42,313 nucleotides of DNA from an uncultured delta proteobacterium (GCA_903881505.1 CAIRTM010000130.1:1-42313); one strand, 5' to 3'. Shown: positions 16,607-25,811, counted from the first letter of the stretch. Translations and numbers: made by a program. The notes: generated by a model from the letters alone, not told the origin.

Positions 16607-17941
16607 ATGAAAAGAAGTCTTTTAGCGCTTATTGTTTCACTTGCTTTTATCATAACGGGCTCAATGGCCTTTGCTTCGGCTCCGCCGCCAAAACCGCCGG
16701 CAGCGCCCACGACGGGCTTTGGATCGCCCCAGAATTATATCTGCAACAGCCTCTACAATGGCGCCCCGATTGATCATAACAATTGCATAGATTTCGGCAA
16801 TACGGATGCGGGTGAGCGCTGCTGGGTCTATATCCCATCGGTGCTGAAAAACGGAACAACGGCGCCTGTCGTCATTTACCTGCATGGCATGTTCGCCCTG
16901 GTTCCCCCGATTTACGGCCCTCAGATCGAACACCTGGTGCGTCAGGGCTATATCGTCATTTTCCCCGAGTACAACAAGGGCGGCTTCGACGGCATGTTCA
17001 ACGACAGCAATCAGTACGAGCAGCTTGCCCGTGCTGTCAACGCGGTTGACCAGGCGCTGGCGCTTCCGGATGTCGCCGCGCGCGCGGAACTGAATAATAT
17101 CTTCCTTGCCTCCCACTCCAACGGCGGCAACCTGAGCATGGGCTGGATCGCCAACGGCGGCGTGCCCGTTAAGGCCATGATCATGCAGCATCCCTGCATT
17201 TCCAACGAAGCGATTCCTGCGTTTGTGCGCACTCTGTTCCTGGGCGATATGATTGAGATAGACGCCGCAGCCCACGGCCCGGCCATCACCTGCCCGGTGA
17301 TAGTCGTCGGCGGCGTGAAGGATACCATCGCCAAGCCCGTGCAGCTCAACCAGATCATGAGCTACCTGCCCAATGCAGCGACCAAGGTGCAGTATATGTA
17401 CGATGAAGACACCTATGGAGACCCGGATCTCGAGGCCGACCATGTCGTACCCTGCCAGGATGACGGCGTCCTGCCGGGCTGGCTGCTGGACCTCATGGCC
17501 AGCATGGGCTTCAGCGCCTTCGAGGAAAATTCGGATGACTATCGGATTCATTTTGCCGCCGTCGACGCTGCCCTGGCCGGCCTGACCCGCGTGCCCTTTG
17601 ACCGCGGCAAGTGGAGCGACGGCAGGGCGGTAAACCCGGTTGTGAAAGTCTATGATCCGGACATCGCCGGTGTGATGCTCTATGAGCACTGCGATTACAA
17701 TGCCGGCATCACCGGGGCGTATGCCGTTCAGCTGACCAAGGGCGTCTACAATCTCGGCGGCCTTGCGGCCCGCGGCTTTTCAAACGACAGCCTGTCATCG
17801 ATCAAGATCCCTTCAGGCTGGAAGGTGACCCTCTACAAGGATGACAATTTCAGCGGAACCACCAAGGTACTCTACGGCAACAACAGCTGCCTGACCGGCA
17901 TCGGGTTCAATGATGTCGTTTCTTCCATAAAGGTCGAATAG
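16607..17941 (+). CDS. Secreted alpha/beta hydrolase with C-terminal betagamma-crystallin domain
   Basis: A 444-residue protein with a clear signal peptide (about 1–25, ending AFASA) followed by a proline-rich linker. The hydrolase domain (about 60–340) has VVIYLHGM as oxyanion region and S171 as nucleophile in ASHSNGG; the first Gly of the usual GxSxG is Ser here. The C-terminal part (about 350–444) shows two copies of the betagamma-crystallin calcium motif (N/D)(N/D)xxSS: N393–S398 (NDSLSS) and N435–S440 (NDVVSS), with the typical VTLYKDDNFSG strand. Such domains bind calcium and stabilise secreted proteins. ATG 16607 has AGGAG upstream; the longer frame from 16547 would bury the signal peptide. 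It is followed by a strong terminator. Confidence 0.87.
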   Translation: MKRSLLALIVSLAFIITGSMAFASAPPPKPPAAPTTGFGSPQNYICNSLYNGAPIDHNNCIDFGNTDAGERCWVYIPSVLKNGTTAPVVIYLHGMFALVPPIYGPQIEHLVRQGYIVIFPEYNKGGFDGMFNDSNQYEQLARAVNAVDQALALPDVAARAELNNIFLASHSNGGNLSMGWIANGGVPVKAMIMQHPCISNEAIPAFVRTLFLGDMIEIDAAAHGPAITCPVIVVGGVKDTIAKPVQLNQIMSYLPNAATKVQYMYDEDTYGDPDLEADHVVPCQDDGVLPGWLLDLMASMGFSAFEENSDDYRIHFAAVDAALAGLTRVPFDRGKWSDGRAVNPVVKVYDPDIAGVMLYEHCDYNAGITGAYAVQLTKGVYNLGGLAARGFSNDSLSSIKIPSGWKVTLYKDDNFSGTTKVLYGNNSCLTGIGFNDVVSSIKVE

Positions 17942-17962
17942 CACCGCACGCAGCGCACAGCG

Positions 17963-18002
17963 AAAGGGTGCCGGGACGCGATGAACCGGCGCCCTTTTTT
18001 TA
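17963..18002 (+). terminator. Rho-independent terminator after the crystallin-hydrolase gene
   Basis: A GC-rich stem, AAAGGGTGCCGG (17963–17974) with CCGGCGCCCTTT (17986–17997), including one G-T pair, ends in a run of seven T (17995–18001). It lies 22 bases after the stop codon. Confidence 0.9.
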
Positions 18003-18102
18003 TACCTGTCCCGTTAAATTTCTTGCCAATTGCAGCCGGCAATTGTATGTCAAATGACTGGCTGTGTGATATCCCGCTATCCGATCAGACCTGGTATCTT
18101 GG

Positions 18103-19677
18103 ATGTGCTCCATGCGCCGCAGAAAAGAAAAGAACATCCTAAAGCCTGTCGCCGTGCCGAAGATGCCGCTGCTGCGGCAAATGGTGTTGACCGTCGCAGC
18201 GGCTCTGCTGTGCACTGCAGCGTTTCCATCGCTTGAGCTGTGGCCCTGCGCATGGTTCTGTCTTGTCCCGTTCCTGGTTGCACTTGACGGCTCCGGGCTG
18301 CGCGCCTCTTGTGCCTGCGGTGTTCTTTTCGGATTTCTCCACATGCTCGGCCTTGCCTGGTGGGTCTCCAGTGCGCTCTATGTTTACGGGGGAACAGGGC
18401 TTGTGGTAAGCATGCTGTTCGTGATTGTCATCATGGGGCTGCTCGGGCTGTATTATGGCCTGTTTGCCATGAGCGCTTCGGCAATCCTGCGGTCCGGGCT
18501 CGCCTGGTACGCCAAACCGCTCGGTTGTGCGGCCGCCTGGGTGTGCATGGAATATGCGCGCGCCCGCCTTTTTTCAGGTGTGCCCTGGGAACTGCTGGGC
18601 TACAGCCAGTACCGTGTGCTCCCGCTGATACAGGTTGCCGACATCACGGGTGTGTATGGCCTTTCGTTTCTGCTTGTGTTCGCCAACGGCTGCCTGTACC
18701 AGGCCTGCAGGGAGCTGCCGGCGGCGGTCACAGCCCTGCGCAGGCTTGCGCCGGCGCTTGCCATGGTGGCCATTGTGCTGCTCTATGGTTTTGTCCTGCT
18801 CGGCCGGTATCCGGCGGCGGCTGAAAGCGCGGATGGGCCCGGGATTGGTATTGTTCAGTGCAGTTTTCTTCAGGATGAGCGCTGGCGCGAGGACACGCAG
18901 GCAGTGCAGCTCGCACGCTATTGTGCCTTTACGGATGAGGCCTGCCGCAAGGGTGCGCGACTGATAGTATGGCCTGAAGCAGCCCTGCAGTCGTATCTTC
19001 AGGAGCACATTCCGCCAGAGATCATCGAATTGCTGGCCAGATATGACGCCATGCTTGTTCTTGGCGGGCCGCGGTATGCAGGCCGGCCGGGCGCCTATAC
19101 ATTTTATAATTCCGTTTTTTTGCTGACCGGCAGCGGCATCGCGCAGGTGCATGATAAATTGCACCTGCTGCCGTTCGGCGAATATTTTCCTCTCAATTGG
19201 GTTGATGTCCTGCGCACGGGCTATGCCGGCCCCCGTCAGTATTCGGGAGGCCGTCATTACACTGTGCTGCGCACCCCGGCAGGCATGCTCGGAACCCCTG
19301 TCTGCTTTGAAATCGCGTTTCCTGAGATTGCCCGTGATTTCGTCAAAAACGGGGCCGATGTGCTTGTGACCGTCTCAAACGATGCCTGGTTCGGGCGCTC
19401 AAGCGCCCATTATCAGCATTTCAGCATGGCTGTGCTGCGGGCTGTTGAACTGCGCCGTCCTGTGCTGCGATCGGCAAATACCGGCATATCGGGCCATATC
19501 GACAGGGCCGGCCGCGTCCTGTGCAGGCTTGAGCCCTTTCAGGAGGGGCTGGTCCTGACAAGCGCCCTGCCCGGAACAGGCGAAACGTTTTACTGCCGGT
19601 ATGGCGATGCGTTTGCCGGGTTTTGCCTGGCGGTGCTTCTGTGCTGTCTGGCCGCTTCAATGCGCCGGCTTTCCTGA
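18103..19677 (+). CDS. lnt: Apolipoprotein N-acyltransferase
   Basis: Adds the third acyl chain to lipoproteins in the inner membrane, which marks a diderm cell. The 524 residues contain an N-terminal block of about six membrane segments (about 25–240), a periplasmic nitrilase-type domain (about 245–490) and a final membrane segment. The catalytic triad is present as E292 (VWPEAAL), K352 (DKLHLLPFGEY) and C401 (VCFE). Start is either ATG 18103 or ATG 18112; neither has a strong ribosome site and the N-terminus is variable in the family. The terminator before it shows that it begins its own transcript. Confidence 0.95.
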   Translation: MCSMRRRKEKNILKPVAVPKMPLLRQMVLTVAAALLCTAAFPSLELWPCAWFCLVPFLVALDGSGLRASCACGVLFGFLHMLGLAWWVSSALYVYGGTGLVVSMLFVIVIMGLLGLYYGLFAMSASAILRSGLAWYAKPLGCAAAWVCMEYARARLFSGVPWELLGYSQYRVLPLIQVADITGVYGLSFLLVFANGCLYQACRELPAAVTALRRLAPALAMVAIVLLYGFVLLGRYPAAAESADGPGIGIVQCSFLQDERWREDTQAVQLARYCAFTDEACRKGARLIVWPEAALQSYLQEHIPPEIIELLARYDAMLVLGGPRYAGRPGAYTFYNSVFLLTGSGIAQVHDKLHLLPFGEYFPLNWVDVLRTGYAGPRQYSGGRHYTVLRTPAGMLGTPVCFEIAFPEIARDFVKNGADVLVTVSNDAWFGRSSAHYQHFSMAVLRAVELRRPVLRSANTGISGHIDRAGRVLCRLEPFQEGLVLTSALPGTGETFYCRYGDAFAGFCLAVLLCCLAASMRRLS

Positions 19678-19713
19678 TATGCATGCGCACGGGCTGGCGC
19701 TACATAAATTTGC

Positions 19714-19742
19714 TTGGCAGCCATGATGTGATTTGCTATACA
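19714..19742 (+). promoter_or_regulatory. Promoter for the small Cys-rich protein gene
   Basis: TTGGCA (19714–19719) and TATACA (19737–19742) are separated by exactly 17 bases, a good sigma70 pattern. Transcription would start near 19749, about 50 bases before the ATG at 19798. Confidence 0.65.
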
Positions 19743-19797
19743 TTTAACTGAGCGATGCTAACGTTTGGTTATATCTTATCCCGACAGGAGGTCTCCG

Positions 19798-19977
19798 ATG
19801 AGCCAGAATCAACACACATGCAAAGGCGAGCACAGCGGCCATATCTGCATGCTTGCAAGCCAGGACAAATTCGAGGAAATCAAGTCGCTTACGAAAAATC
19901 CGCGTTTTCTGTGCTTTAACTGCGGCCGCGTGGCCGACTCGGATAAAAATCTTTGCAATCCGATGCCCCTGGAGTAA
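19798..19977 (+). CDS. Small Cys/His-rich protein, probable metal binder
   Basis: A 59-residue protein that I cannot name. It has five cysteines (C8, C17, C39, C42, C53) and histidines at 6, 12 and 15. C39 and C42 form a CxxC in LCFNCGR, a zinc-knuckle or rubredoxin-like turn. A strong CAGGAGG site precedes the ATG, a good promoter lies at 19714–19742 and a clear terminator at 20019–20050, so it is a real, independently transcribed gene despite its size. Likely a zinc- or iron-binding regulator or chaperone-like factor; function unknown. Confidence 0.8.
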   Translation: MSQNQHTCKGEHSGHICMLASQDKFEEIKSLTKNPRFLCFNCGRVADSDKNLCNPMPLE

Positions 19978-20018
19978 TGCTGCTTTTGAACCTGCTGAAA
20001 AATACTGGTTTTCATTGA

Positions 20019-20050
20019 GCAGGCCGCACGGTACGGGGGCCTGCTTTTTT
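20019..20050 (+). terminator. Rho-independent terminator after the small Cys-rich gene
   Basis: GCAGGCC (20019–20025) pairs with GGCCTGC (20038–20044), with one further A-T pair outside, and is followed by six T. Confidence 0.88.
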
Positions 20051-20108
20051 GTGTCGGCATGCCCCCGGTGCCGGAGCAACGTACATTATCCGCAAGGAGA
20101 AGCACACA

Positions 20109-20801
20109 ATGTCGATCTCAATTCCTTCAAAACATATCGTCAGGGCCATTGCCCGCTTCGAAGCCCGCAACAGAAAGCCTGCCGTGCGCCCGGCGTCGGC
20201 AGCCCGCAGTCCCAGGATAATTACCATCTCACGGGAGTACGGAACCGAGGGCCGTGCAATCGGCGAAATGGTTGCTAAAAAAGCCGGCTTCAGTCTCTGG
20301 GACCGCGAAATCCTGGACGTTCTGGCAGGCCAGTCGGGATGGGAACTGCAGGCGCGCATGTTCGAGGCCCTTGATGAAAAATCCCAGAGCGCAATTGAGG
20401 CCATGGTCGCGGACTTTTTCGGCGCTGTCGAAAAATACAGCTATTTTCACCTGCTCCCCAAGGCCATCTGCACGATCGCTCAGGAAGACGGTGTTATTAT
20501 CGGACGGGGAGCCCATCTGATACTGCCCCATGCTTTCAGGGTAAGAATCGAGGCATCCGCCGCCACCCGGGTGCGTGCAGCCGCCGCGCTTGACGGCATA
20601 ACCGAAAAGTCAGCCCGCCAGAAAATCGCCCGGATTGACAAGGACCGCGCGGGATTTATCAGGCAACTCAGCGGTGTGATCGGCGCACGGTCCGAGAGTA
20701 TCGAATATGACCTGCGGATCAACACCGACCATATCAGCAGCAAAAATGCCGCTCAAACGATCATCGACGCCTTTGAACGCATGCTAAAAGACAGAAAATA
20801 A
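20109..20801 (+). CDS. Cytidylate kinase-like family protein
   Basis: A 230-residue P-loop protein of the cytidylate-kinase-like family, distinct from true Cmk. A basic N-terminal extension (about 1–35) is followed by IITISREYGTEGRAIGEMVA, a Walker-A-like loop in which the usual GSGG is GTEG, then the LWDREIL segment, IIGRGAHLIL and a C-terminal RIDKDRAGF motif with basic residues where Cmk has its lid. The family is widespread in anaerobes; substrate is not established. An AAGGAG site precedes the ATG. It lies 35 bases before dnaE and may be co-transcribed with it. Confidence 0.85.
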   Translation: MSISIPSKHIVRAIARFEARNRKPAVRPASAARSPRIITISREYGTEGRAIGEMVAKKAGFSLWDREILDVLAGQSGWELQARMFEALDEKSQSAIEAMVADFFGAVEKYSYFHLLPKAICTIAQEDGVIIGRGAHLILPHAFRVRIEASAATRVRAAAALDGITEKSARQKIARIDKDRAGFIRQLSGVIGARSESIEYDLRINTDHISSKNAAQTIIDAFERMLKDRK

Positions 20802-20836
20802 CCCCCTGCCGCCTGCGCGGCCGCAATCTCTTCGTC

Positions 20837-23800
20837 ATGAAACACGCCGAATTCGTCCATCTGCACGTGCACACGCAGTTCAGCCTGCTCGACGGAGCGA
20901 TCCGGCTCTCCGACCTGTACAAAAAAGCCCGCGAGTTTCATATGCCGGCGGTCGCCATAACCGATCACGGCAACATGTTCGGCGCGGTTGAATTCTACCG
21001 CGGCGCCCTTGAAGCGGGATTGCACCCCCTGATCGGGTGCGAGCTGTACATGGCTCCGGGCAGCCGCTTCGACCGCGAAGAACCCGGCAATTATCACCTC
21101 ATTTTGCTTGTCAAGAATCAGAAGGGCTATGAAAATTTGAGCAAACTGGTGACACGGGCGAATTTCGAGGGCTTTTATTACAAGCCGCGCATCGACGTTG
21201 AGCTGCTGCAGGAATGCAACGAAGGGCTGATAGCGCTCTCGGCCTGCCTGCACGGGGAAATTCCCTCAGCGATTCTTGAGGGCAGCATGCAGCGCGCGCT
21301 CGACGTGGCCGACCGGTACCGCTCAATGTTCACGGACAACCGTTTTTTCCTTGAGCTTCAGGACAACGGCATTGCCGATCAGGCGAAGGTCAACGAGGGC
21401 CTGCTGCACATCGCCTCGAAGCTTGATCTGCCGCTGGTTGCCACCAACGACTGCCATTACCTCACGGCTGATGACGCCCTGGCACACGAGGTGCTGCTGT
21501 GCATCCAGACGGGCAAAACCATGAACTCTCCCGAGCGGATGCGGTTTTCAACCGATTCCTTCTATTTTAAATCGCCTCAGGAAATGGAGCGTTCGTTCGG
21601 CCACGTAGCCGGTGCGCTGAAAAACACAGTGGCGATCGCCGAACGATGTTCCCTGGACTTTAAATTCAACGACTATAAGTTTCCCCGCTATGAGAGCGAA
21701 AGCGGCGAAGACAATACCGCGCTGTTTGTCCGTACGGCACGCGAGGGTCTGCAGATACGGCTTGACAGGCTGAAACAGACCCATCCTGATGTGTTTGCAG
21801 CGCGCGAGGCTGAATACCGCCAGCGCCTTGAAGACGAAATCGGGATGATCAGGAAAATGAATTTTACGACGTATTTTTTGATCGTTTCCGATTTTATCCG
21901 CTACGCCAAGCAGAACGGGTGCCCGGTGGGGCCGGGACGCGGATCTGCGGCCGGCAGCCTGGTTGCCTATGCGCTCGAGATCACTGAAATCGATCCGATC
22001 AGATACGGCCTGCTTTTCGAGCGTTTCCTGAATCCCGAGCGCGTGAGCCCGCCTGATATCGACGTTGACTTCTGCATGGACAACCGAGCCCGCGTACTTG
22101 AGTACGTCACGAACAAATACGGCCGTGAAAATGTGGCCCAGATCATCACCTTCGGCAAAATGCTGGCCAAGGGCGTTATCCGCGACGTGGGCCGCGCGCT
22201 TGACATGCCCTATAAAGATGTGGATGCCATTGCAAAGCTCGTGCCCGGCGACCTGGGCATCACGATCGACAAGGCCATCGTGCAGGAGCCGCGCCTGAAG
22301 GAGCGCATCGACAGCGACCCGCAGGTTGCCCGGCTGATAAAAATTTCCCGGTCGCTTGAGGGGCTTCACCGGCATGCCTCCACGCACGCGGCCGGCGTTG
22401 TCATCGCCGATAAGCCGCTTGAGTGCTATCTGCCGCTGTACAAGGGTTCTCACGATGAAGTGCTGACACAGTACTCAATGAACGACGTTGACGCGATCGG
22501 GCTGATCAAGTTTGATTTTCTGGGGCTGCGCACGCTGACCGTGATCGAAAAGGCCGTTAAGCTGATACAGGCCGATCCTGCCCATAGACTGCCTGATATG
22601 AATGATCTGCCGCTGGATGATACCGCAACGTATGAGCTGCTGTGCTCAGGAGAGGCCGAGGGTATTTTTCAGCTGGAAAGCTCGGGCATGAAGGAGCTTT
22701 TGCAGAGGCTCAAGCCGGGTTCCATCGATGACCTGACCGCGCTGATAGCCCTGTACCGCCCGGGGCCCCTCGGCAGCGGCATGGTCGATGATTTTATTCA
22801 GTGCAAGCACGGCCAGAAAAAGGTCGCCTACCCGCTGCCCGAGCTTGAGGATGTGCTGCGTGAAACCTATGGCATTATTCTGTACCAGGAGCAGGTCATG
22901 CAGATCGCCCGGCGGCTGGCCAGCTTTTCGCTGGCTGATGCCGACCTGCTGCGCCGTGCCATGGGCAAGAAAAAGGCCTCCGAGATGGCCAAGCAGAAAA
23001 GCAGGTTTTTGAGCGGTGCCAAGCAGAACAGGATCGATCCCGCCAAGGCCGAGATGATTTTCGAGCTGATGGCCAAGTTCGCCGAATACGGATTCAATAA
23101 ATCCCACAGCGCCGCCTATGCCTATATTGCTTTTCAAACCGCCTATCTCAAGGCGCACTACCCGGTTGAGTTCATGGCGGCGCTGCTGAGCTGCGAAATG
23201 GATACGACCGACAAGGTCGTTAAACACATCAGCGAATGCAGGGAAAAAAATATCGACGTGCTTCCTCCAGACATCAACGCCAGCCGCCAGGATTTCACCG
23301 TTGAGGGAGGAAAAATCCGCTTCGGGCTGGCAGCCGTCAAGAATGTCGGCCTCGGCGCGATCGAATCGATTCTCAGCGCCCGCGACAGCGGCGGGCCGTT
23401 CGCCGGTTTGGCCGATTTTTGCAGCCGCATAGATCTCCGCCGGGTTAATAAAAAGGTTCTGGAGAGCCTGATCAAGTGCGGGGCATGCGACTGCCTCGGA
23501 AAAAACCGCGCGCAGCTCTGGGCCGTGCTCGATGAATCGGTCAGCATGGCACAGCGACGCCAGAAGGAAAAAGAAACGCGTCAGCTGAACATGTTTGAAA
23601 TGATCGCCGAAACAACCGGAGATGATGACGGCTTCGATATCGCCTGGCCCGACATCGGCGAATGGGAGCAGAAGGAGCGTCTGGCGTTCGAGAAGGAATG
23701 CCTCGGTTTTTATGTCACCGGCCATCCGCTCGACCATTATCGCCAGATACTGCGCTCCTGCGCGAACATTACCACCGAAGGCGTTGCCGCGGCAACGACC

Positions 23801-24304
23801 GAGCGCGATGTGCTGATCGGCGGCATGGTCGCGGGCCTCAAGCAGATCACGACCAAAAAGGGTGAGCCCATGGCGTTTGTCACCTTTGAGGACCAGGCCG
23901 GTTCCGTTGAGGTGATCGTGTTTGCCGATGTGTACCGGCAGGTCCGTGCCCTGCTGCAAAGCGAACAGCCCCTCCTGATCAAAGGCCGGCTGGCGATCGA
24001 GTCCGAGAACAGCAACCGCATTCTGGCCGCTGAAGTGCATGAGCTTGACCGGGCGCATGAACTTGCGCATCCCGATGTGCATGTGCAGTGCCCGGTCAAC
24101 CGCCTGAACCACGATGAAATTGACCGTCTCAAGCGGGTGCTGCAGGGCAATCCCGGCAAATCGAAGGTTTTTTTGCACCTTATTGTGCCCAACAGCAGCG
24201 AGACCGTCATCGGTCTCGGCGATGCTTTTCAAACGAGCGCATCACCGCTGCTGGTGAGCGAAGTTGAGTCGATTATGGGAAAACACAGCTTAACGCTGCG
24301 CTAG
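20837..24304 (+). CDS. dnaE: DNA polymerase III subunit alpha
   Basis: Replicative polymerase of 1155 residues, full family length. In order: PHP domain starting FVHLHVHTQFSLLDGA, with intact metal-binding histidines; the polymerase core with GPGRGSAAGSLVAYAL and the catalytic PDIDVDF motif at 406–412; the beta-clamp-binding and helix-hairpin-helix parts around EYGFNKSHSAAYAYIA; and a C-terminal OB fold (about 985–1060, ITTKKGEPMAFVTFEDQ). Retention of the PHP histidines suggests it may still proofread or bind metal. There is no clear ribosome site; translation may be coupled to the gene 35 bases upstream. Confidence 0.98.
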   Translation: MKHAEFVHLHVHTQFSLLDGAIRLSDLYKKAREFHMPAVAITDHGNMFGAVEFYRGALEAGLHPLIGCELYMAPGSRFDREEPGNYHLILLVKNQKGYENLSKLVTRANFEGFYYKPRIDVELLQECNEGLIALSACLHGEIPSAILEGSMQRALDVADRYRSMFTDNRFFLELQDNGIADQAKVNEGLLHIASKLDLPLVATNDCHYLTADDALAHEVLLCIQTGKTMNSPERMRFSTDSFYFKSPQEMERSFGHVAGALKNTVAIAERCSLDFKFNDYKFPRYESESGEDNTALFVRTAREGLQIRLDRLKQTHPDVFAAREAEYRQRLEDEIGMIRKMNFTTYFLIVSDFIRYAKQNGCPVGPGRGSAAGSLVAYALEITEIDPIRYGLLFERFLNPERVSPPDIDVDFCMDNRARVLEYVTNKYGRENVAQIITFGKMLAKGVIRDVGRALDMPYKDVDAIAKLVPGDLGITIDKAIVQEPRLKERIDSDPQVARLIKISRSLEGLHRHASTHAAGVVIADKPLECYLPLYKGSHDEVLTQYSMNDVDAIGLIKFDFLGLRTLTVIEKAVKLIQADPAHRLPDMNDLPLDDTATYELLCSGEAEGIFQLESSGMKELLQRLKPGSIDDLTALIALYRPGPLGSGMVDDFIQCKHGQKKVAYPLPELEDVLRETYGIILYQEQVMQIARRLASFSLADADLLRRAMGKKKASEMAKQKSRFLSGAKQNRIDPAKAEMIFELMAKFAEYGFNKSHSAAYAYIAFQTAYLKAHYPVEFMAALLSCEMDTTDKVVKHISECREKNIDVLPPDINASRQDFTVEGGKIRFGLAAVKNVGLGAIESILSARDSGGPFAGLADFCSRIDLRRVNKKVLESLIKCGACDCLGKNRAQLWAVLDESVSMAQRRQKEKETRQLNMFEMIAETTGDDDGFDIAWPDIGEWEQKERLAFEKECLGFYVTGHPLDHYRQILRSCANITTEGVAAATTERDVLIGGMVAGLKQITTKKGEPMAFVTFEDQAGSVEVIVFADVYRQVRALLQSEQPLLIKGRLAIESENSNRILAAEVHELDRAHELAHPDVHVQCPVNRLNHDEIDRLKRVLQGNPGKSKVFLHLIVPNSSETVIGLGDAFQTSASPLLVSEVESIMGKHSLTLR

Positions 24305-24346
24305 AGCAGATTAATGTTGTGGTGTCCGACACTGCATTGCGTTGCA

Positions 24347-24470
24347 AGGAGATTGCCACGGCCTTACCATGCTCCGTGGCAGGCTGCTGCGCAGGACGGG
24401 ACGGCCACGCAATGACGCGTTTAAACTGGCAGTATGGGTGTGTCATTGCGAACGAAGTGAAGCAATACCA
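24347..24470. repeat. Dispersed palindromic repeat, copy 1
   Basis: This element has arms GAGATTGCC at 24349–24357 and CGCAATGACG at 24408–24417, then GTCATTGCGAACGAAG (24442–24457) and GAAGCAAT. It matches the dispersed GTCATTGCGAG/GAAGCAATC-type repeats that I know from many deltaproteobacterial genomes. A second copy is at 37437–37559. It fills most of the gap between dnaE and the next gene. No coding role; the frame that runs through it is an artefact. Confidence 0.78.
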
Positions 24471-24539
24471 ACCTTGAAATGGTCCAGGCAGCATCCTGCC
24501 GCAGCGCGCAAACAGGCCATTTCCAGCGACTGTACGCCC

Positions 24540-25289
24540 ATGCCCTATGACCATCGAACATACCGTTCATATTCAGCCAGCAAAGGACTGGTTTCGTGTA
24601 CTGCCTGCGTGAAGGAAACCGACCTGTTCATCAGCGCCCGGTCGGACATAACCCCGCAGGCCCTGAGCGCCATACGGGATGCACGCGCCGTGCTTGAGGA
24701 ATACATCCTCAGGCGCCCTGGATTCAAAACAAGCCTTGTACCGCTTGAGGCTGACCCGCAGGCGCACGCGCTCATTCGGGAGATGCTCGAGGCATCCCGC
24801 ACCTGCGGCGTAGGCCCTATGGCTGCGGTGGCCGGAGCGGTGGCCGAGTTCGTCGGCAGGGCGCTGCTGGACTATTCCCCTGAAATTATCGTGGAAAACG
24901 GCGGTGATCTTTTTTTGTCCGCTGAGCGCGAGCTTACCATTGGAATTTTTGCGGGATCGTCACCGTTGAGCGAAAAAATAGGCATCCGGATAGCAGCGCA
25001 GGACATGCCGCTTTCGCTGTGCACGTCCTCGGGAACCGTCGGCCCGTCGCTCAGCTTCGGACGTGCCGACGCGGTGTGCGTGCGCTCGCGCTCAGCCTCG
25101 CTGGCCGATGCCGCGGCCACGGCGGTCGGCAATGCGGTCAAGACCGCAGCGGATATCGCCGCCGCCATAGAGGCCGCGCGCGCCATCGCAATGCTCGACG
25201 GCATTGTCATCGTCAAGGATGACCAGATCGGCGCCTGGGGCGATATCGAACTGGTTGCACTCGAGAGCGCAGAGGCTGCCGGGAGGTAG
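24540..25289 (+). CDS. UPF0280 family (ApbE-like) protein
   Basis: A 249-residue protein of the UPF0280 family, distantly related to the FAD:protein flavin transferase ApbE. The N-terminus YDHRTYRSYSASKGLVSCTACVKETDLFI and the IVENGGDLFL and LCTSSGTVGPSLSFGRADAV segments are characteristic. The last resembles the ApbE active-site region. The open frame starts at 24342, but the first 66 residues are translated repeat, so I set the start at ATG 24540. The ribosome site is poor. The family is frequent in methanogens and strict anaerobes; function unproven, perhaps flavin or cofactor transfer. HIT and cyclo-ligase genes follow closely. Confidence 0.85.
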   Translation: MPYDHRTYRSYSASKGLVSCTACVKETDLFISARSDITPQALSAIRDARAVLEEYILRRPGFKTSLVPLEADPQAHALIREMLEASRTCGVGPMAAVAGAVAEFVGRALLDYSPEIIVENGGDLFLSAERELTIGIFAGSSPLSEKIGIRIAAQDMPLSLCTSSGTVGPSLSFGRADAVCVRSRSASLADAAATAVGNAVKTAADIAAAIEAARAIAMLDGIVIVKDDQIGAWGDIELVALESAEAAGR

Positions 25290-25334
25290 CCTCTGTACCC
25301 CGGCATACCGCTTTTCAGAAGGGAGGTCACCTAT

Positions 25335-25811
25335 ATGCGGACGATGTACGCGCCATGGCGAATCAATTACATACTTGGCCCGAAGGAGAAGGGCTGTTTT
25401 CTGTGTATCAGGCGCAGCCGGGGCTATCAACAGCGCCACTTCATCCTGCGCGAAACGCAGGCGTGTTATGTGCTCCTGAACAGGTATCCGTACAGCGCAG
25501 CCCATCTCATGGTTGTACCCAGGCGCCATACCGCCGATCTTGACGCGCTGTCAGCTGATGAACTGCTTGATTTTATAAGCCTTACCCGTGACGCCGCCCG
25601 GGTTCTTAAAAAGGCCGTGGCCGCGCACGGCATTAACCTGGGCGCCAATCTGGGGCGGGCCGCAGGCGCCGGGCTTGAAGATCATTTTCATTTTCATATC
25701 GTGCCCCGCTGGAACGGCGACCATAACTTCATGCCGGTGCTGGGCGATACCTGCGTGCTGCCCGAGTATCTTGAACAAACCTACCGGCGTTTACTGCCGT
25801 ATTTCGAGTGA
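25335..25811 (+). CDS. HIT family protein (nucleotide hydrolase/transferase)
   Basis: A 158-residue protein with the histidine triad motif HFHFHIVPRW near residues 120–128, where the middle histidine attacks the phosphate. The N-terminal MYAPWRINYI and CFLC segments, the latter a CxxC that could bind zinc, place it with the Ap4A phosphorylase-like HIT branch of bacteria and archaea. GGGAGG precedes the ATG. It probably degrades dinucleoside polyphosphates or similar nucleotides. It is in one row with UPF0280 and the cyclo-ligase gene. Confidence 0.92.
   Translation: MRTMYAPWRINYILGPKEKGCFLCIRRSRGYQQRHFILRETQACYVLLNRYPYSAAHLMVVPRRHTADLDALSADELLDFISLTRDAARVLKKAVAAHGINLGANLGRAAGAGLEDHFHFHIVPRWNGDHNFMPVLGDTCVLPEYLEQTYRRLLPYFE

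Noticed and set aside
22646-24232. 528-codon open frame antisense to dnaE, and similar long antisense frames at 16661–17689 and 431–1384
   Set aside because: They mirror well-conserved genes in a GC-rich genome, have no ribosome sites and give low-complexity proteins without motifs.
24342-24539. N-terminal 66 codons of the UPF0280 frame
   Set aside because: They are a translation of the dispersed repeat, and the family N-terminus begins at 24540.
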